From assembly GCF_013408825.1 (NCBI RefSeq), contig NZ_JACCBZ010000004.1, positions 305,620 to 369,619 of the forward strand: a stretch of DNA of 64,000 nt. The letters are read 5' to 3'. The translations under genes were made by a program, and so were the position numbers. Numbering within the stretch: the first letter of the stretch is position 1; each line of letters begins with the position of its first letter. Below, piece by piece: positions 8,470 to 16,579 of the stretch. Origin of the DNA: Mucilaginibacter tundrae. Its GTDB lineage: Bacteria > Bacteroidota > Bacteroidia > Sphingobacteriales > Sphingobacteriaceae. A model generated the notes under the pieces. The model was given only the letters and a program-made list of their open reading frames with translations, had not been told where the DNA came from and ran no database searches.

Positions 8470-8820
8470 ATGGTTGAAATAAATTTAAACGGCGCAGAAT
8501 TTTTCGCCTACCACGGTTATTATCCTGAAGAACAACTCCTGGGCAGTAAGTTTTTGGTTGACATCTCAGTAAGTTTTTTGCCCACTACTGATCTCGCCGC
8601 AGATGAGCTACTCAACACAGTAAACTACGAGCAACTATACAACATTGCTTGCGAAGAAATGAAGATTACCCGCAAATTGATTGAAACCGTTGCGCAGGCC
8701 ATCGCCGATACCATAAAACAAAAGTTCCCGTTTGTTAAAAATACCAGGGTATCCGTAAAAAAAATAAATCCCCCGCTAAAGGGAAAAGTGTACTATTCCA
8801 GCGTTGTTATTTTAGGTTGA
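8470..8820 (+). CDS. folB: Dihydroneopterin aldolase
   Basis: A 116-residue FolB. It converts 7,8-dihydroneopterin to 6-hydroxymethyl-7,8-dihydropterin and glycolaldehyde in folate synthesis. The family pattern is visible: F-x-A-Y-H-G-Y-Y-P-E-E at residues 12-22, and a late lysine-containing segment SVKKINPPLKG that supplies the catalytic lysine region. Length is typical (115-125). It forms a same-strand run with the GlcD-type oxidase (18-base gap) and MgtC, though functions do not obviously connect. Confidence 0.92.
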   Translation: MVEINLNGAEFFAYHGYYPEEQLLGSKFLVDISVSFLPTTDLAADELLNTVNYEQLYNIACEEMKITRKLIETVAQAIADTIKQKFPFVKNTRVSVKKINPPLKGKVYYSSVVILG

Positions 8821-8838
8821 TATAGAATTTTACGTTCA

Positions 8839-10236
8839 ATGGCTTATCATAAAATAACTGCCGATATTCTTCAAAAAATCACTGCTGTTGTAGGTGACGA
8901 TGCTGTTATTACCAATCATGATGATCTCGAAAAATACAGCCACGATGAAACCGAAGATCTCATTTATTATCCGGAAGTAGTCGTAAAACCGCGCTCTGCC
9001 GAAGAAATATCGCAACTGTTAATCCTCTGTAATCAATATTTAATACCCGTTACGCCCAGGGGCGCAGGTACAGGCCTAAGCGGCGGGGCATTATCCGTTT
9101 TGGGCGGTTTACTGATCTCTATGGAGCGCTTTAATCAAATCCTCAACATCGATGAGCGAAACCTGCAAGCCACCGTTGAACCTGGTGTAATTACCGAAGT
9201 ATTTATGGATGCGGTTGCCGAAAAAGGTTTGTATTACCCTGTCGACCCGGCGAGCAAAGGCAGCTGTTTTATCGGCGGCAATGTGGCACATGGTTCAGGC
9301 GGGCCAAGGGTTGTTAAATACGGCACTATTCGCGAATATATTTTGAATCTGGAAGTAGTATTACCCTCTGGAGAGATTATCTTGACCGGCGCCAATACGC
9401 TGAAATATGCATCCGGCTACAATCTAACCCAATTGATGATCGGTTCTGAAGGTACACTTGGTATTGTCACCAAAATAATCACCAAACTCATTCCGCATCC
9501 CAAAGCCGATGTTTTAATGCTCGCACCCTTTCCAACTAACGAAAGCGCGTGCGCTGCCGTAGCCGAGATATTTATGGCTGGCGTTATCCCATCTGCTGTT
9601 GAATATATGGAACGCAAATGTATTGAATGGGTTATGGAATACAGCGGTATTGTATTTGATTTGAAGGACGGGGATAACGCCTTCCTGTTGATTGAGGTAG
9701 ACGGAACCGACATGGATGTGATATTTTCCGAATGTGAAAAGATAAACCACGTATTGGAGAAATTCGGTTGTAAGGATGTTTTATTTGCGGATACTGCCGT
9801 GCAAAAAGCCAACCTCTGGAAGATCAGGCGCACTATAGGCGAATCCGTCAAAATAAACTCTGTCTACAAAAAAGAAGACATGGTTGTGCCCCGTGCTGAA
9901 TTACCTGCCTTGATAAATGGGATTAAACAGATTGGCAATAAGTTCGGATTTGATTCCGTTTGTTTTGGCCATGCCGGTGACGGCAACCTGCACCTAAACA
10001 TAGTGAAGGGACGCATGAGTGATGAGGCTTGGGCCAACGAATTAGATAAAGGCATCCGCGAAATTTTTGAATTAACCGTATCTTTAGGTGGCACTATTTC
10101 AGGCGAACATGGCATTGGCCTCGTTCAAAAAGAATTTATGCCGCTAAAATACACCGATGTGCATTTTGCTTTATGGAAAGGTATAAAGCAAGTGTTCGAT
10201 AAAAACAATATCTTGAACCCCGAAAAAATATTCTAA
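8839..10236 (+). CDS. FAD-linked oxidase, GlcD / D-lactate dehydrogenase type
   Basis: 465 residues. The N-terminal half is an FAD_binding_4 (PCMH) domain: PVTPRGAGTGLSGGA binds the FAD pyrophosphate and GNVAHGSGGPR follows; the C-terminal half is a FAD-oxidase_C domain with CFGHAGDGNLHLN and GTISGEHGIG, the conserved histidines of glycolate oxidase GlcD and D-lactate dehydrogenases. It oxidises a 2-hydroxy acid to the 2-oxo acid. GlcE and GlcF partners are absent, so a D-lactate or D-2-hydroxyglutarate type enzyme is as likely as glycolate oxidase. Its stop overlaps the mgtC start by one base. Confidence 0.88.
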   Translation: MAYHKITADILQKITAVVGDDAVITNHDDLEKYSHDETEDLIYYPEVVVKPRSAEEISQLLILCNQYLIPVTPRGAGTGLSGGALSVLGGLLISMERFNQILNIDERNLQATVEPGVITEVFMDAVAEKGLYYPVDPASKGSCFIGGNVAHGSGGPRVVKYGTIREYILNLEVVLPSGEIILTGANTLKYASGYNLTQLMIGSEGTLGIVTKIITKLIPHPKADVLMLAPFPTNESACAAVAEIFMAGVIPSAVEYMERKCIEWVMEYSGIVFDLKDGDNAFLLIEVDGTDMDVIFSECEKINHVLEKFGCKDVLFADTAVQKANLWKIRRTIGESVKINSVYKKEDMVVPRAELPALINGIKQIGNKFGFDSVCFGHAGDGNLHLNIVKGRMSDEAWANELDKGIREIFELTVSLGGTISGEHGIGLVQKEFMPLKYTDVHFALWKGIKQVFDKNNILNPEKIF

Positions 10237-10868
10237 TGGGCCCGGCCGAATTTCATATCGCTAATCAGGATCTTATCAAAATAGGCGTCGCTATTTTATG
10301 CGGAGGTATTTTAGGTATCGAGCGTCAATACAAAAACAAAACCGCCGGTTTCAGGACTATCATCTTGATCTGCCTTGGTTCTGCCATATTTACATTGATA
10401 GCCCAGCGCGCGGGTTTGGGTGTAAACATCAACGTAATAACAGGTGTAGGTTTTATAGGTGCAGGTGTTATTTTTAAGGATGATATTGCCGTAACAGGTT
10501 TAACAACTGCTGCTGTTATCTGGATATCAGCGGCTATTGGCATGGCGGTAGGAGCGGGCGATTATCTGCTGGGTATAATTTCGTCTGTAGTAACCATCGT
10601 GGTGTTAACCACATTCCATTTATTAGAAAACTACCTCGACAAAATTCACCACGACAGGTTGTACGTAGTTATTTTTGATGATACAGAATATGACCACTTA
10701 ATAAACCTGGAGGACCGCGCAAGGGCGCATAACCTTAAAGTGCGCATAGTAAGGGTAAACAAACAAAACGATAATTTACATGCAGCCGTAATGGTTATCG
10801 GTCATAAAAAACACATTAACAAGCTCAGCCAGGAGCTTTTAATTACGCCGCACATCAAATCCTTTTAG
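10236..10868 (+). CDS. MgtC/SapB family membrane protein
   Basis: 210 residues. The N-terminal two thirds has the MgtC signature GGILGIERQYKNKTAGFRT followed by four or five membrane segments; the C-terminal part (about 140-210) is a soluble domain. MgtC proteins help survival at low magnesium and modulate the F-type ATPase in enterobacteria; the role in Bacteroidetes is not established. Start is coupled to the preceding oxidase by TAATG, so both are on one message. It meets the thioesterase gene tail to tail with a 4-base overlap. Confidence 0.88.
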   Translation: MGPAEFHIANQDLIKIGVAILCGGILGIERQYKNKTAGFRTIILICLGSAIFTLIAQRAGLGVNINVITGVGFIGAGVIFKDDIAVTGLTTAAVIWISAAIGMAVGAGDYLLGIISSVVTIVVLTTFHLLENYLDKIHHDRLYVVIFDDTEYDHLINLEDRARAHNLKVRIVRVNKQNDNLHAAVMVIGHKKHINKLSQELLITPHIKSF

Positions 10869-11311
10869 TGGGTGTTGGATATTAATCCCGGCTCATCATA
10901 ATCAATCATTCTTTGCCTTTGTGCGGCCGGTATCGTAATCGATTTATTCGCGGAATAATCATAACTAATGCATACCGTTTTACCGGTAGTGCAAATTTCT
11001 TCGCCTTCGGGCGTTATTTTAACCAATACGTGCATTACATCAAAACTACTGTTGCCAATGCGGGTTACACGTACATAACAAGCAATTTCATCGTGCATTA
11101 CAATAGGTTTCAGATAATTTATTTCCGATCGTCCTAAAATAACACCGCTTTCATTCCAGTCCCATTTGGCTACATCTTTCCAATAGTGCGATCTCGCTAT
11201 CTCAAAATAGGTTAAATAAACGGCATTGTTTACGTGTCCATAAGCATCCATATCCGAAAATCGGATCGCAATGGGCGTTTTGTACTTGTATTTTGAAATG
11301 TTTTCAGCCAT
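10865..11311 (-). CDS. Acyl-CoA thioesterase, hotdog fold
   Basis: From the ATG at 11309-11311 the protein has 148 residues; the frame extends to a TTG at 11344 but the ATG fits the family better. The 4-hydroxybenzoyl-CoA thioesterase/YbgC pattern is present: IRFSDMDAYGHVNNAVYLTYFE, split here as IRFSDMDAYGHVNN with catalytic D followed by AVYLTYFE. It hydrolyses acyl-CoA thioesters in the cytoplasm; chain length cannot be read from sequence. Convergent with mgtC. Confidence 0.85.
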   Translation of the reverse strand: MAENISKYKYKTPIAIRFSDMDAYGHVNNAVYLTYFEIARSHYWKDVAKWDWNESGVILGRSEINYLKPIVMHDEIACYVRVTRIGNSSFDVMHVLVKITPEGEEICTTGKTVCISYDYSANKSITIPAAQRQRMIDYDEPGLISNTH

Positions 11312-11380
11312 AGGTGTCAAAAAGTCGCTAAAGATTTGGTTCAACCGTCATAATGTCTGTAATAATACCATTTTAAGGCA

Positions 11381-11408
11381 TTGGTACAACAGTTGAACAG
11401 TATGTTTA
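11381..11408 (+). promoter_or_regulatory. Candidate hsp20 promoter
   Basis: TTG at 11381-11383, a 17-base spacer and TATGTTTA at 11401-11408 (7 of 8 matches to TAnnTTTG) make a plausible sigma-70-type Bacteroidetes promoter. The expected start is near 11415, leaving a leader of about 30 bases. No CIRCE or other heat-shock operator is seen. Confidence 0.45.
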
Positions 11409-11432
11409 CGAAAGTAATAAAAACAAAACTTT

Positions 11433-11438
11433 AGGAGG
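11433..11438 (+). promoter_or_regulatory. Strong Shine-Dalgarno before hsp20
   Basis: AGGAGG lies 8 bases before the hsp20 ATG. A perfect anti-SD match at good spacing is rare in this phylum, where A-rich leaders dominate, and none of the other genes in this window has one as good. It fixes the start at 11447 and may favour translation under stress. Confidence 0.7.
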
Positions 11439-11446
11439 ATATAAAA

Positions 11447-11884
11447 ATGACTTTAGTAAAATTTGGAAACGGACAAAAAAATTACCCAGTGAACCCATTC
11501 TTTAACGACGTGTTCGATAACATTTTAAACGACACATTTATTGGTGATAAATTAACATCACGCGTACCGGCAGTTAACATCGCCGAGAACGAAAATGAGT
11601 TCCACATTGAATTAGCCGCTCCCGGCTTAAAAAAGGAAGATTTTAAAATCAACTTGGATAAAAACGTACTAAGCGTATCTGCTGATAAAAAAGTAGAGAA
11701 TGTTGAAGGAACAAAATTCAGCAAACGCGAATATAACTACACTTCATTCACAAGGTCATTCACCTTGCCTGAAACCGTAGACCACTCAAAAATTGATGCC
11801 GAATATACAGACGGCGTATTGAAATTAACAGTGGCAAAAAGAGAAGAAGCTAAATTTCAAAGCAGAGAAATAGCTATAAAATAA
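11447..11884 (+). CDS. Small heat shock protein, Hsp20/alpha-crystallin family
   Basis: 145 residues with a complete alpha-crystallin domain (about 40-135): VNIAENENEFHIELAAPG, a central KKEDFKINLDKNVLSVSA and the closing DGVLKLTVAK. The C-terminal IxI-type tail (REIAIK) used for oligomer assembly is present. It is an ATP-independent holdase that keeps unfolding proteins soluble. Its gene is single, with a strong ribosome site and a classic terminator, consistent with high, independent expression. Confidence 0.94.
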   Translation: MTLVKFGNGQKNYPVNPFFNDVFDNILNDTFIGDKLTSRVPAVNIAENENEFHIELAAPGLKKEDFKINLDKNVLSVSADKKVENVEGTKFSKREYNYTSFTRSFTLPETVDHSKIDAEYTDGVLKLTVAKREEAKFQSREIAIK

Positions 11885-11925
11885 TAAGGTTTTGTTTTCA
11901 TAATAAGTGGTTTAGTTTGATAGAA

Positions 11926-11955
11926 GGGCCGCTCCGCAAGGGGCGGTCTTTTTTT
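11926..11955 (+). terminator. Rho-independent terminator of hsp20
   Basis: A 9-bp GC-rich stem (27-35 pairing with 40-48 of the 119xx block, one G-U pair at each of two positions) with a GCAA tetraloop, followed by seven Ts. It lies about 40 bases after the hsp20 stop. Confidence 0.88.
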
Positions 11956-11957
11956 AA

Positions 11958-12042
11958 CCCCCTCTAAATCTCCCCCGGGAGGGGAGACTTGAATTGATTT
12001 TCTGTTCAAAAGTCTTCCCTGCCGGGGAGGATTTAGGTGGGG
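11958..12042. repeat. Dispersed intergenic palindrome, CCCC-TCTAAATC type
   Basis: Arms 11958-11990 and 12009-12042 are imperfect inverted copies (CCCCCTCTAAATCTCCCCC... against ...GGGGAGGATTTAGGTGGGG), each arm itself containing a CCCGGGAGGGG-type sub-palindrome. The structure and wording resemble the high-copy intergenic palindromes of Sphingobacteriaceae genomes. It lies between the hsp20 terminator and the end of yajQ. Confidence 0.7.
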
Positions 12043-12043
12043 C

Positions 12044-12538
12044 TTAGTTCCTCATATTAATATACTGCAAAGGCTGCCCAAAATTATCACTCCTGCAAAG
12101 GCTGATCACCGCCTGCAGGTCATCGATCTTTTTAGCCTGCACACGTATCTGATCATCCATTATAGATGCCTGTACCTTTAACCCACTGTCTTTTATCTTT
12201 TTAATAACTTTTTTAGCGGCTTCTTTATCAATACCTTCTTTGATCTTTATCTCCTTGCGAATCATATTACCTGATGCGGCTTGCTGGTTGCCGTCAAGGT
12301 CCAATGCACTCGGGTCAAGCTGCTGCTTAACCATACGGCTGATGATCGCGTCCTGAATAGCTTTTAGTCGCATATCATTCTCCGTCAACACGGTAATTAC
12401 ATTAGTTTTTTTATCAAGGTCGATAGTACTTTTCGAGTCGTTAAAATCATAACGGTTCAAAATTTCTTTTTTGGCTATGTTGATAGCATTATCAAGCGTT
12501 TGGCCGTCAATCTTGCTTACAATATCAAAAGTTGGCAT
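12044..12538 (-). CDS. YajQ family nucleotide-binding protein
   Basis: 164 residues, full length for YajQ (about 160). The start MPTFDIVSKID and the later DLDKKTNVITVLTEND are characteristic. The family has two ferredoxin-like folds and binds nucleic acid or, in Xanthomonas and Pseudomonas relatives, cyclic di-GMP; whether this one binds c-di-GMP is not known. Cytoplasmic. It is a single gene. Confidence 0.92.
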   Translation of the reverse strand: MPTFDIVSKIDGQTLDNAINIAKKEILNRYDFNDSKSTIDLDKKTNVITVLTENDMRLKAIQDAIISRMVKQQLDPSALDLDGNQQAASGNMIRKEIKIKEGIDKEAAKKVIKKIKDSGLKVQASIMDDQIRVQAKKIDDLQAVISLCRSDNFGQPLQYINMRN

Positions 12539-12725
12539 AATGGTTTATTTGTTTACTAAACAAAATTAGTAAAAACTATGTCAATCTACACTAAGTTTCC
12601 CCCAATGTAAAAGCACTATCCTTTGTTCACCTTCTCAATCGGCATCAGGGCTGATCCGGCAACCACAGTCCAAACTAAAAGCAAAATCCAAAGTAGGATC
12701 AGAACGTAACCGAGAGTTTTCTTTG

Positions 12726-12756
12726 TTACTTTCTTTTGACGGCCAAAAGAAAGTAA
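12726..12756. repeat. Perfect 13-bp hairpin in the yajQ-ppk gap
   Basis: TTACTTTCTTTTG (12726-12738) and CAAAAGAAAGTAA (12744-12756) pair perfectly around a 5-base loop. The 326-base gap 12539-12864 contains no gene; 12610-12720 has the moderately GC-rich, non-coding look of a decayed repeat. The hairpin has the wording of a dispersed intergenic element rather than a terminator, since no T run follows. Confidence 0.65.
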
Positions 12757-12864
12757 ACGGATTTCTTCGTACCTTAAAAATACTTAATACAGCAAGAAGT
12801 TAATATTAAGTTAACAAATAAATAAGCAGCTTTGTAAAATCGAGCCTCAAAAGCCGGTAATAAT

Positions 12865-14919
12865 ATGGATATTAAACACATACCTCTAATTAACAGGGAA
12901 ATAAGCTGGCTCTACTTTAACGACCGCGTTTTACAGGAAGCTGCCGACCCAACTGTCCCGCTGATTGAACGGATAAAGTTTTTAGCCATATTCTCTTCAA
13001 ACCTCGACGAATTTTACCGTGTCAGGGTAGCAACGCTTAGCCGCTTAGCTAATCTGAACGAGAAAGCGAAAGAAATTTTAGGATATAATCCTAAAAAAAT
13101 CCTTAACCAAATAAAAACCATCGTAGTAAGGCAGGAACGTAAGTTCAATAACCTGTACGAGAATATCATTGTAAAGCAGCTTGCCGAAGAAAAGATATTT
13201 ATATTAAACGATACCCAGCTAAATGTATCCCGTGGCGAGTTCGTTAAAAAATATTTCAGGGAAAAACTGCTGCCCATGTTGGTGCCTATAATGCTGGATG
13301 AAGGCAGGCCCTTACCTGAATTACGCGACCGTGCGGTTTATTTTTACGTTAAACTTGTAAACAAAAAAAAGGTAAGATACGCCCTGATAGAAATTCCGGA
13401 TAACCTTTCCCGATTTATAGTACTGCCTGAAACCAACAATTTAAAATTTCTTATTTTATTGGATGACGTATTACGATACAGTCTAGAAGATATATTCTTC
13501 ATTTTCGAGCACGATAGCATTTCGGCCTACTCTATACAACTTACCCGCGATGCGGAGCTTGATTTGGATAAAGAAGTAAGTGGAAAATTTATTGATTCCT
13601 TAGCCAAAAGCCTGCAAAAACGCCGAAAGGGCAAGCCAATGCGGTTGTTATATGATACCGAAATGCCGCTGGATATGCTTAAAAGCCTGGTGCAAAAAAT
13701 GGGGCTGCATGGTGAAAGCCTTATCCCGGGTAACCGCTATCATAATTTTAAGGATTTTATCAAATTCCCTAACGTTGGTCGGCCGGAGTTGGAATATCAA
13801 AAGTATCTGCCACTGCCTGTTGATAGTCTTTCCTTTGGCAAAAGCCTGATGAGTATGATCGCCAAAAAGGATTATCTTATCAGTAGTCCGTACCAATCAT
13901 ACGATTACGTGATCCACTTTTTGCGCGAAGCTGCCATCGATCCAAAAGTTCAGGAGATAAGCATAGCCGTTTACCGCCTCGCGTCAAATTCAAGGGTGAT
14001 ACATGCGCTTATAAACGCTGCCAAAAACGGCAAAAGAGTAAATTGTTTAGTTGAATTAAGGGCAAGGTTTGATGAGCAAAATAATATAGGCTGGAGCCGC
14101 CAATTAGAAGATGAAGGCGTAAATGTACTTTACGGTATTGAAAACTACAAAGTACACTCCAAAATATGCCTGGTTAAGCGTATGGAAAAAGGCAAACCGA
14201 GTTATTATGCCTGCCTTTCTACCGGTAATTTCAACGAAAAAACCGCGGTCATGTATGCCGATCATACCTTACTTACTGCTGATAAAAGGCTTACTGGCGA
14301 TTTGGTCAAGGTATTCAAATCTCTGGGCAGAGGTGAATTGGCCGAAGACCTGAAACATTTGATCGTATCGCCAATAGATTCAAGGCCTGCTATTTACAGG
14401 TTGATAGATAACGAAATAAAAAATGCCAGGGCTGGTAAAGAAGCCTACATGATCTTAAAAATGAATAGTTTGGCTGATGAACAAATGATAGCCAAACTAT
14501 ACCAGGCCAACAATGCCGGTGTAAAAATAAAACTGATCGTTAGGGGGATGTGCTGCCTGATACCGGGCATCAAAGGCTACAGCGAGAATATTGAAGTGAT
14601 AAGTATTGTAGATAAATACCTGGAGCATGCACGTGTGCATATTTATTGCAATGATGGTAATGAATTACTGTTCCTTACCTCGGCCGATTTTATGACCCGT
14701 AATATTGATAACAGAGTGGAGGTTGGCTTTCCTATTTATGACGATGCCCTGCGTAAGGAAGTTAAGGATATCATCAACATACAACTAAGTGATAATACCA
14801 AAGCCCGCGAAATTAACAGCCATAACACCAATAAATATCACAAAACAAAAAGCGAGATCCCGTGCAGGGCACAAATAGATATTTACAACTACCTAAAAAA
14901 CAAAACAAATAAAAATTGA
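12865..14919 (+). CDS. ppk1: Polyphosphate kinase 1
   Basis: 684 residues, normal for PPK1 (about 690). It makes polyphosphate from ATP, reversibly. The four domains follow in order: N (INREISWLYFNDRVLQEA at the start), head, C1 and C2. The autophosphorylated histidine is H431 in NYKVHSKICLV, and a second HxK-type segment occurs near 590 (HARVHIYC). The next gene, ppx, starts inside its stop codon, so synthesis and breakdown of polyphosphate are made from one message. No PHO-box-like repeat is recognisable upstream. Confidence 0.96.
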   Translation: MDIKHIPLINREISWLYFNDRVLQEAADPTVPLIERIKFLAIFSSNLDEFYRVRVATLSRLANLNEKAKEILGYNPKKILNQIKTIVVRQERKFNNLYENIIVKQLAEEKIFILNDTQLNVSRGEFVKKYFREKLLPMLVPIMLDEGRPLPELRDRAVYFYVKLVNKKKVRYALIEIPDNLSRFIVLPETNNLKFLILLDDVLRYSLEDIFFIFEHDSISAYSIQLTRDAELDLDKEVSGKFIDSLAKSLQKRRKGKPMRLLYDTEMPLDMLKSLVQKMGLHGESLIPGNRYHNFKDFIKFPNVGRPELEYQKYLPLPVDSLSFGKSLMSMIAKKDYLISSPYQSYDYVIHFLREAAIDPKVQEISIAVYRLASNSRVIHALINAAKNGKRVNCLVELRARFDEQNNIGWSRQLEDEGVNVLYGIENYKVHSKICLVKRMEKGKPSYYACLSTGNFNEKTAVMYADHTLLTADKRLTGDLVKVFKSLGRGELAEDLKHLIVSPIDSRPAIYRLIDNEIKNARAGKEAYMILKMNSLADEQMIAKLYQANNAGVKIKLIVRGMCCLIPGIKGYSENIEVISIVDKYLEHARVHIYCNDGNELLFLTSADFMTRNIDNRVEVGFPIYDDALRKEVKDIINIQLSDNTKAREINSHNTNKYHKTKSEIPCRAQIDIYNYLKNKTNKN

Positions 14920-15803
14920 GATACGCCGCGATTGACATAGGATCTAATGCCGTAAGGCTCCTGATAGCCGATATTATTGAAAACAATGGATCGATATCAT
15001 TCAAAAAGAACACATTAATAAGAGTACCCTTACGTTTAGGCGATGATGCGTTTCTCAATCAGCATATTTCCGATAAAAAGGCCGATGATCTGGTGAAATC
15101 GATGCATGCTTTCCGTAACCTGATGGATGTTTATAAGGTGAAGGATTACATGGCTTTCGCTACATCAGCCATGCGCGAAGCAAAAAATGGTGATGAGGTT
15201 GTCGCCAGGGTAAAAAACGAAGGTAATATCGATTTGGAGATCATCCACGGCCAAAAAGAAGCCAAGATCATCTATGCCAGCCATGCAGAGCAAACAATCG
15301 ACAAAAACAAAACATATCTATACGTAGATGTTGGCGGCGGCAGTACCGAACTTTCCCTGTTTTCTGATGGTGAGCTCTTTGCTTCGCGATCATTCAATAT
15401 AGGCACCATACGCATGCTGGATAACCAGGACAAGGAAGAAACCTGGAGCGAAATGCACGATTTTATCCGCGAGCATACCAAGGTGTTTAAAGGTGTTTAT
15501 GGTATTGGTACAGGAGGCAATATTAATAAACTCTACAAGCTTTCTGAAGAGAAAAACGGTATGCCGCTGTCATTCGCCAAGCTAAAAACGCTGTATAATT
15601 ATTTAAATTCGTTCTCGCTAAAAGATCGTATAAATGTACTTGGCTTAAACCAGGATAGGGCGGATGTAATTATCCCGGCCTGCGAAATTTATATAACCGT
15701 TTTAAAGTGGGCAAACATTAAAAATATTTACGTACCAAGTGTTGGTATGGTTGATGGAATTATACAAACCCTTATCGAAAAGAACTTTACAAAAACGTAT
15801 TAA
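14916..15803 (+). CDS. ppx: Exopolyphosphatase, Ppx/GppA family
   Basis: 295 residues. The actin-like ATPase fold shows as AIDIGSNAVRLLIAD at the N-terminus (phosphate 1 motif) and YVDVGGGSTELSLF near 140. It releases phosphate from polyphosphate ends or hydrolyses pppGpp; the short form, lacking the C-terminal HD domain of the 500-residue E. coli Ppx, fits the simple exopolyphosphatases. The start is TTG at 14916, overlapping the ppk1 stop as TTGA; there is no in-frame ATG before the conserved AIDIGSN, so TTG must be used. Confidence 0.92.
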   Translation: MRYAAIDIGSNAVRLLIADIIENNGSISFKKNTLIRVPLRLGDDAFLNQHISDKKADDLVKSMHAFRNLMDVYKVKDYMAFATSAMREAKNGDEVVARVKNEGNIDLEIIHGQKEAKIIYASHAEQTIDKNKTYLYVDVGGGSTELSLFSDGELFASRSFNIGTIRMLDNQDKEETWSEMHDFIREHTKVFKGVYGIGTGGNINKLYKLSEEKNGMPLSFAKLKTLYNYLNSFSLKDRINVLGLNQDRADVIIPACEIYITVLKWANIKNIYVPSVGMVDGIIQTLIEKNFTKTY

Positions 15804-15846
15804 AATAATTTTAATTAATTATTAAAAAATTAACAAACAGTTTTGT

Positions 15847-15854
15847 TACATTTG
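15847..15854 (+). promoter_or_regulatory. -7 box of a short transcript
   Basis: TACATTTG is an exact TAnnTTTG match in the ppx-ubiX gap. The expected start is close to 15860. What follows is two hairpins and a T run rather than a gene start. Confidence 0.5.
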
Positions 15855-15857
15855 TAG

Positions 15858-15924
15858 TGCCCTTTTAGGGCATGTTTTTCATAGGTAGATGTAGGGTCGG
15901 GTATTTATATTCGACCCTTTTTTT
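15858..15924 (+). ncRNA. Candidate short RNA or ubiX leader with two hairpins
   Basis: Directly after the TACATTTG box, TGCCCT-TTT-AGGGCA (15858-15872) forms a first hairpin, and GGGTCG/CGACCC (15894-15899 and 15912-15917) followed by T7 forms a rho-independent terminator. The product would be about 65 nt with no open frame. It could be a free small RNA, or an attenuated leader of ubiX, whose ATG is 38 bases beyond the T run. I cannot match it to a named RNA family. Confidence 0.4.
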
Positions 15925-15962
15925 GTGCCCTGATTTTTATCTGCCTATCTTGCCCAATATTT

Positions 15963-16529
15963 ATGATGAAGAAAAAAATTGTAGTTGCCATTACCGGTGC
16001 CAGCGGTGCCATTTACGCTAAATTATTGCTGGATAAATTGCAGCAACTAAGCGCTCAGATAGCTGAGGTAGGCATAGTAATGTCAGATAATGCCAAGCAA
16101 GTATGGCAAGTGGAATTGGATAATGAGGATTACAAAAATTATTCTTTCAAATTTTATTCAAAATATGATTTCATGGCGCCTTTCGCCTCAGGTTCTGCCA
16201 GGTTTGATACCATGATCATCGTTCCATGCTCCATGGGTACCTTAGGCCGTATAGCCGGCGGTATTTCCAACGATCTGATCAGTCGTGCTGCGGATGTCAT
16301 CTTAAAAGAACGGCGCAAACTAATACTGGTAGCCCGCGACACTCCATTTAACCTCATCCATATCCGTAATATGCAAACCGTTACCGAAGCAGGGGGTATA
16401 ATTTGTCCGGCAATACCATCATTCTACAGCAAGCCACAAACAATTGAAGAACTGGCTATGACGGTAGTAAACCGCATTGTTGATCTTGCAGGACTTGAAA
16501 GCGAAAGTTACCGCTGGGGGGATGAGTAA
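15963..16529 (+). CDS. ubiX: Flavin prenyltransferase UbiX
   Basis: 188 residues. It joins dimethylallyl phosphate to FMN to make prenylated FMN, the cofactor of UbiD-type decarboxylases. The N-terminal VAITGASGAIYAKLLLDKL binds FMN, and VPCSMGTLGRIAGGISNDL and LVARDTPFN are family signatures. Length is normal. No ubiD lies next to it. In menaquinone-using Bacteroidetes the cofactor may serve another decarboxylase. Confidence 0.93.
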   Translation: MMKKKIVVAITGASGAIYAKLLLDKLQQLSAQIAEVGIVMSDNAKQVWQVELDNEDYKNYSFKFYSKYDFMAPFASGSARFDTMIIVPCSMGTLGRIAGGISNDLISRAADVILKERRKLILVARDTPFNLIHIRNMQTVTEAGGIICPAIPSFYSKPQTIEELAMTVVNRIVDLAGLESESYRWGDE

Positions 16530-16561
16530 TAACCTGACTTTTTACTGATATTTAAAATCCC

Positions 16562-16569
16562 TATCTTTG
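16562..16569 (+). promoter_or_regulatory. mtaB promoter, -7 box
   Basis: TATCTTTG is an exact TAnnTTTG match ending 10 bases before the mtaB ATG, giving a leader of only a few bases. No clear TTG at -33; a T-rich TTTTTACTG lies there. Confidence 0.55.
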
Positions 16570-16579
16570 CGGCTTCAAA

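Noticed and set aside
9417..9851. 144-residue minus-strand frame inside the GlcD-type gene
   Set aside because: Antisense to a gene with complete catalytic motifs; no recognisable protein features.
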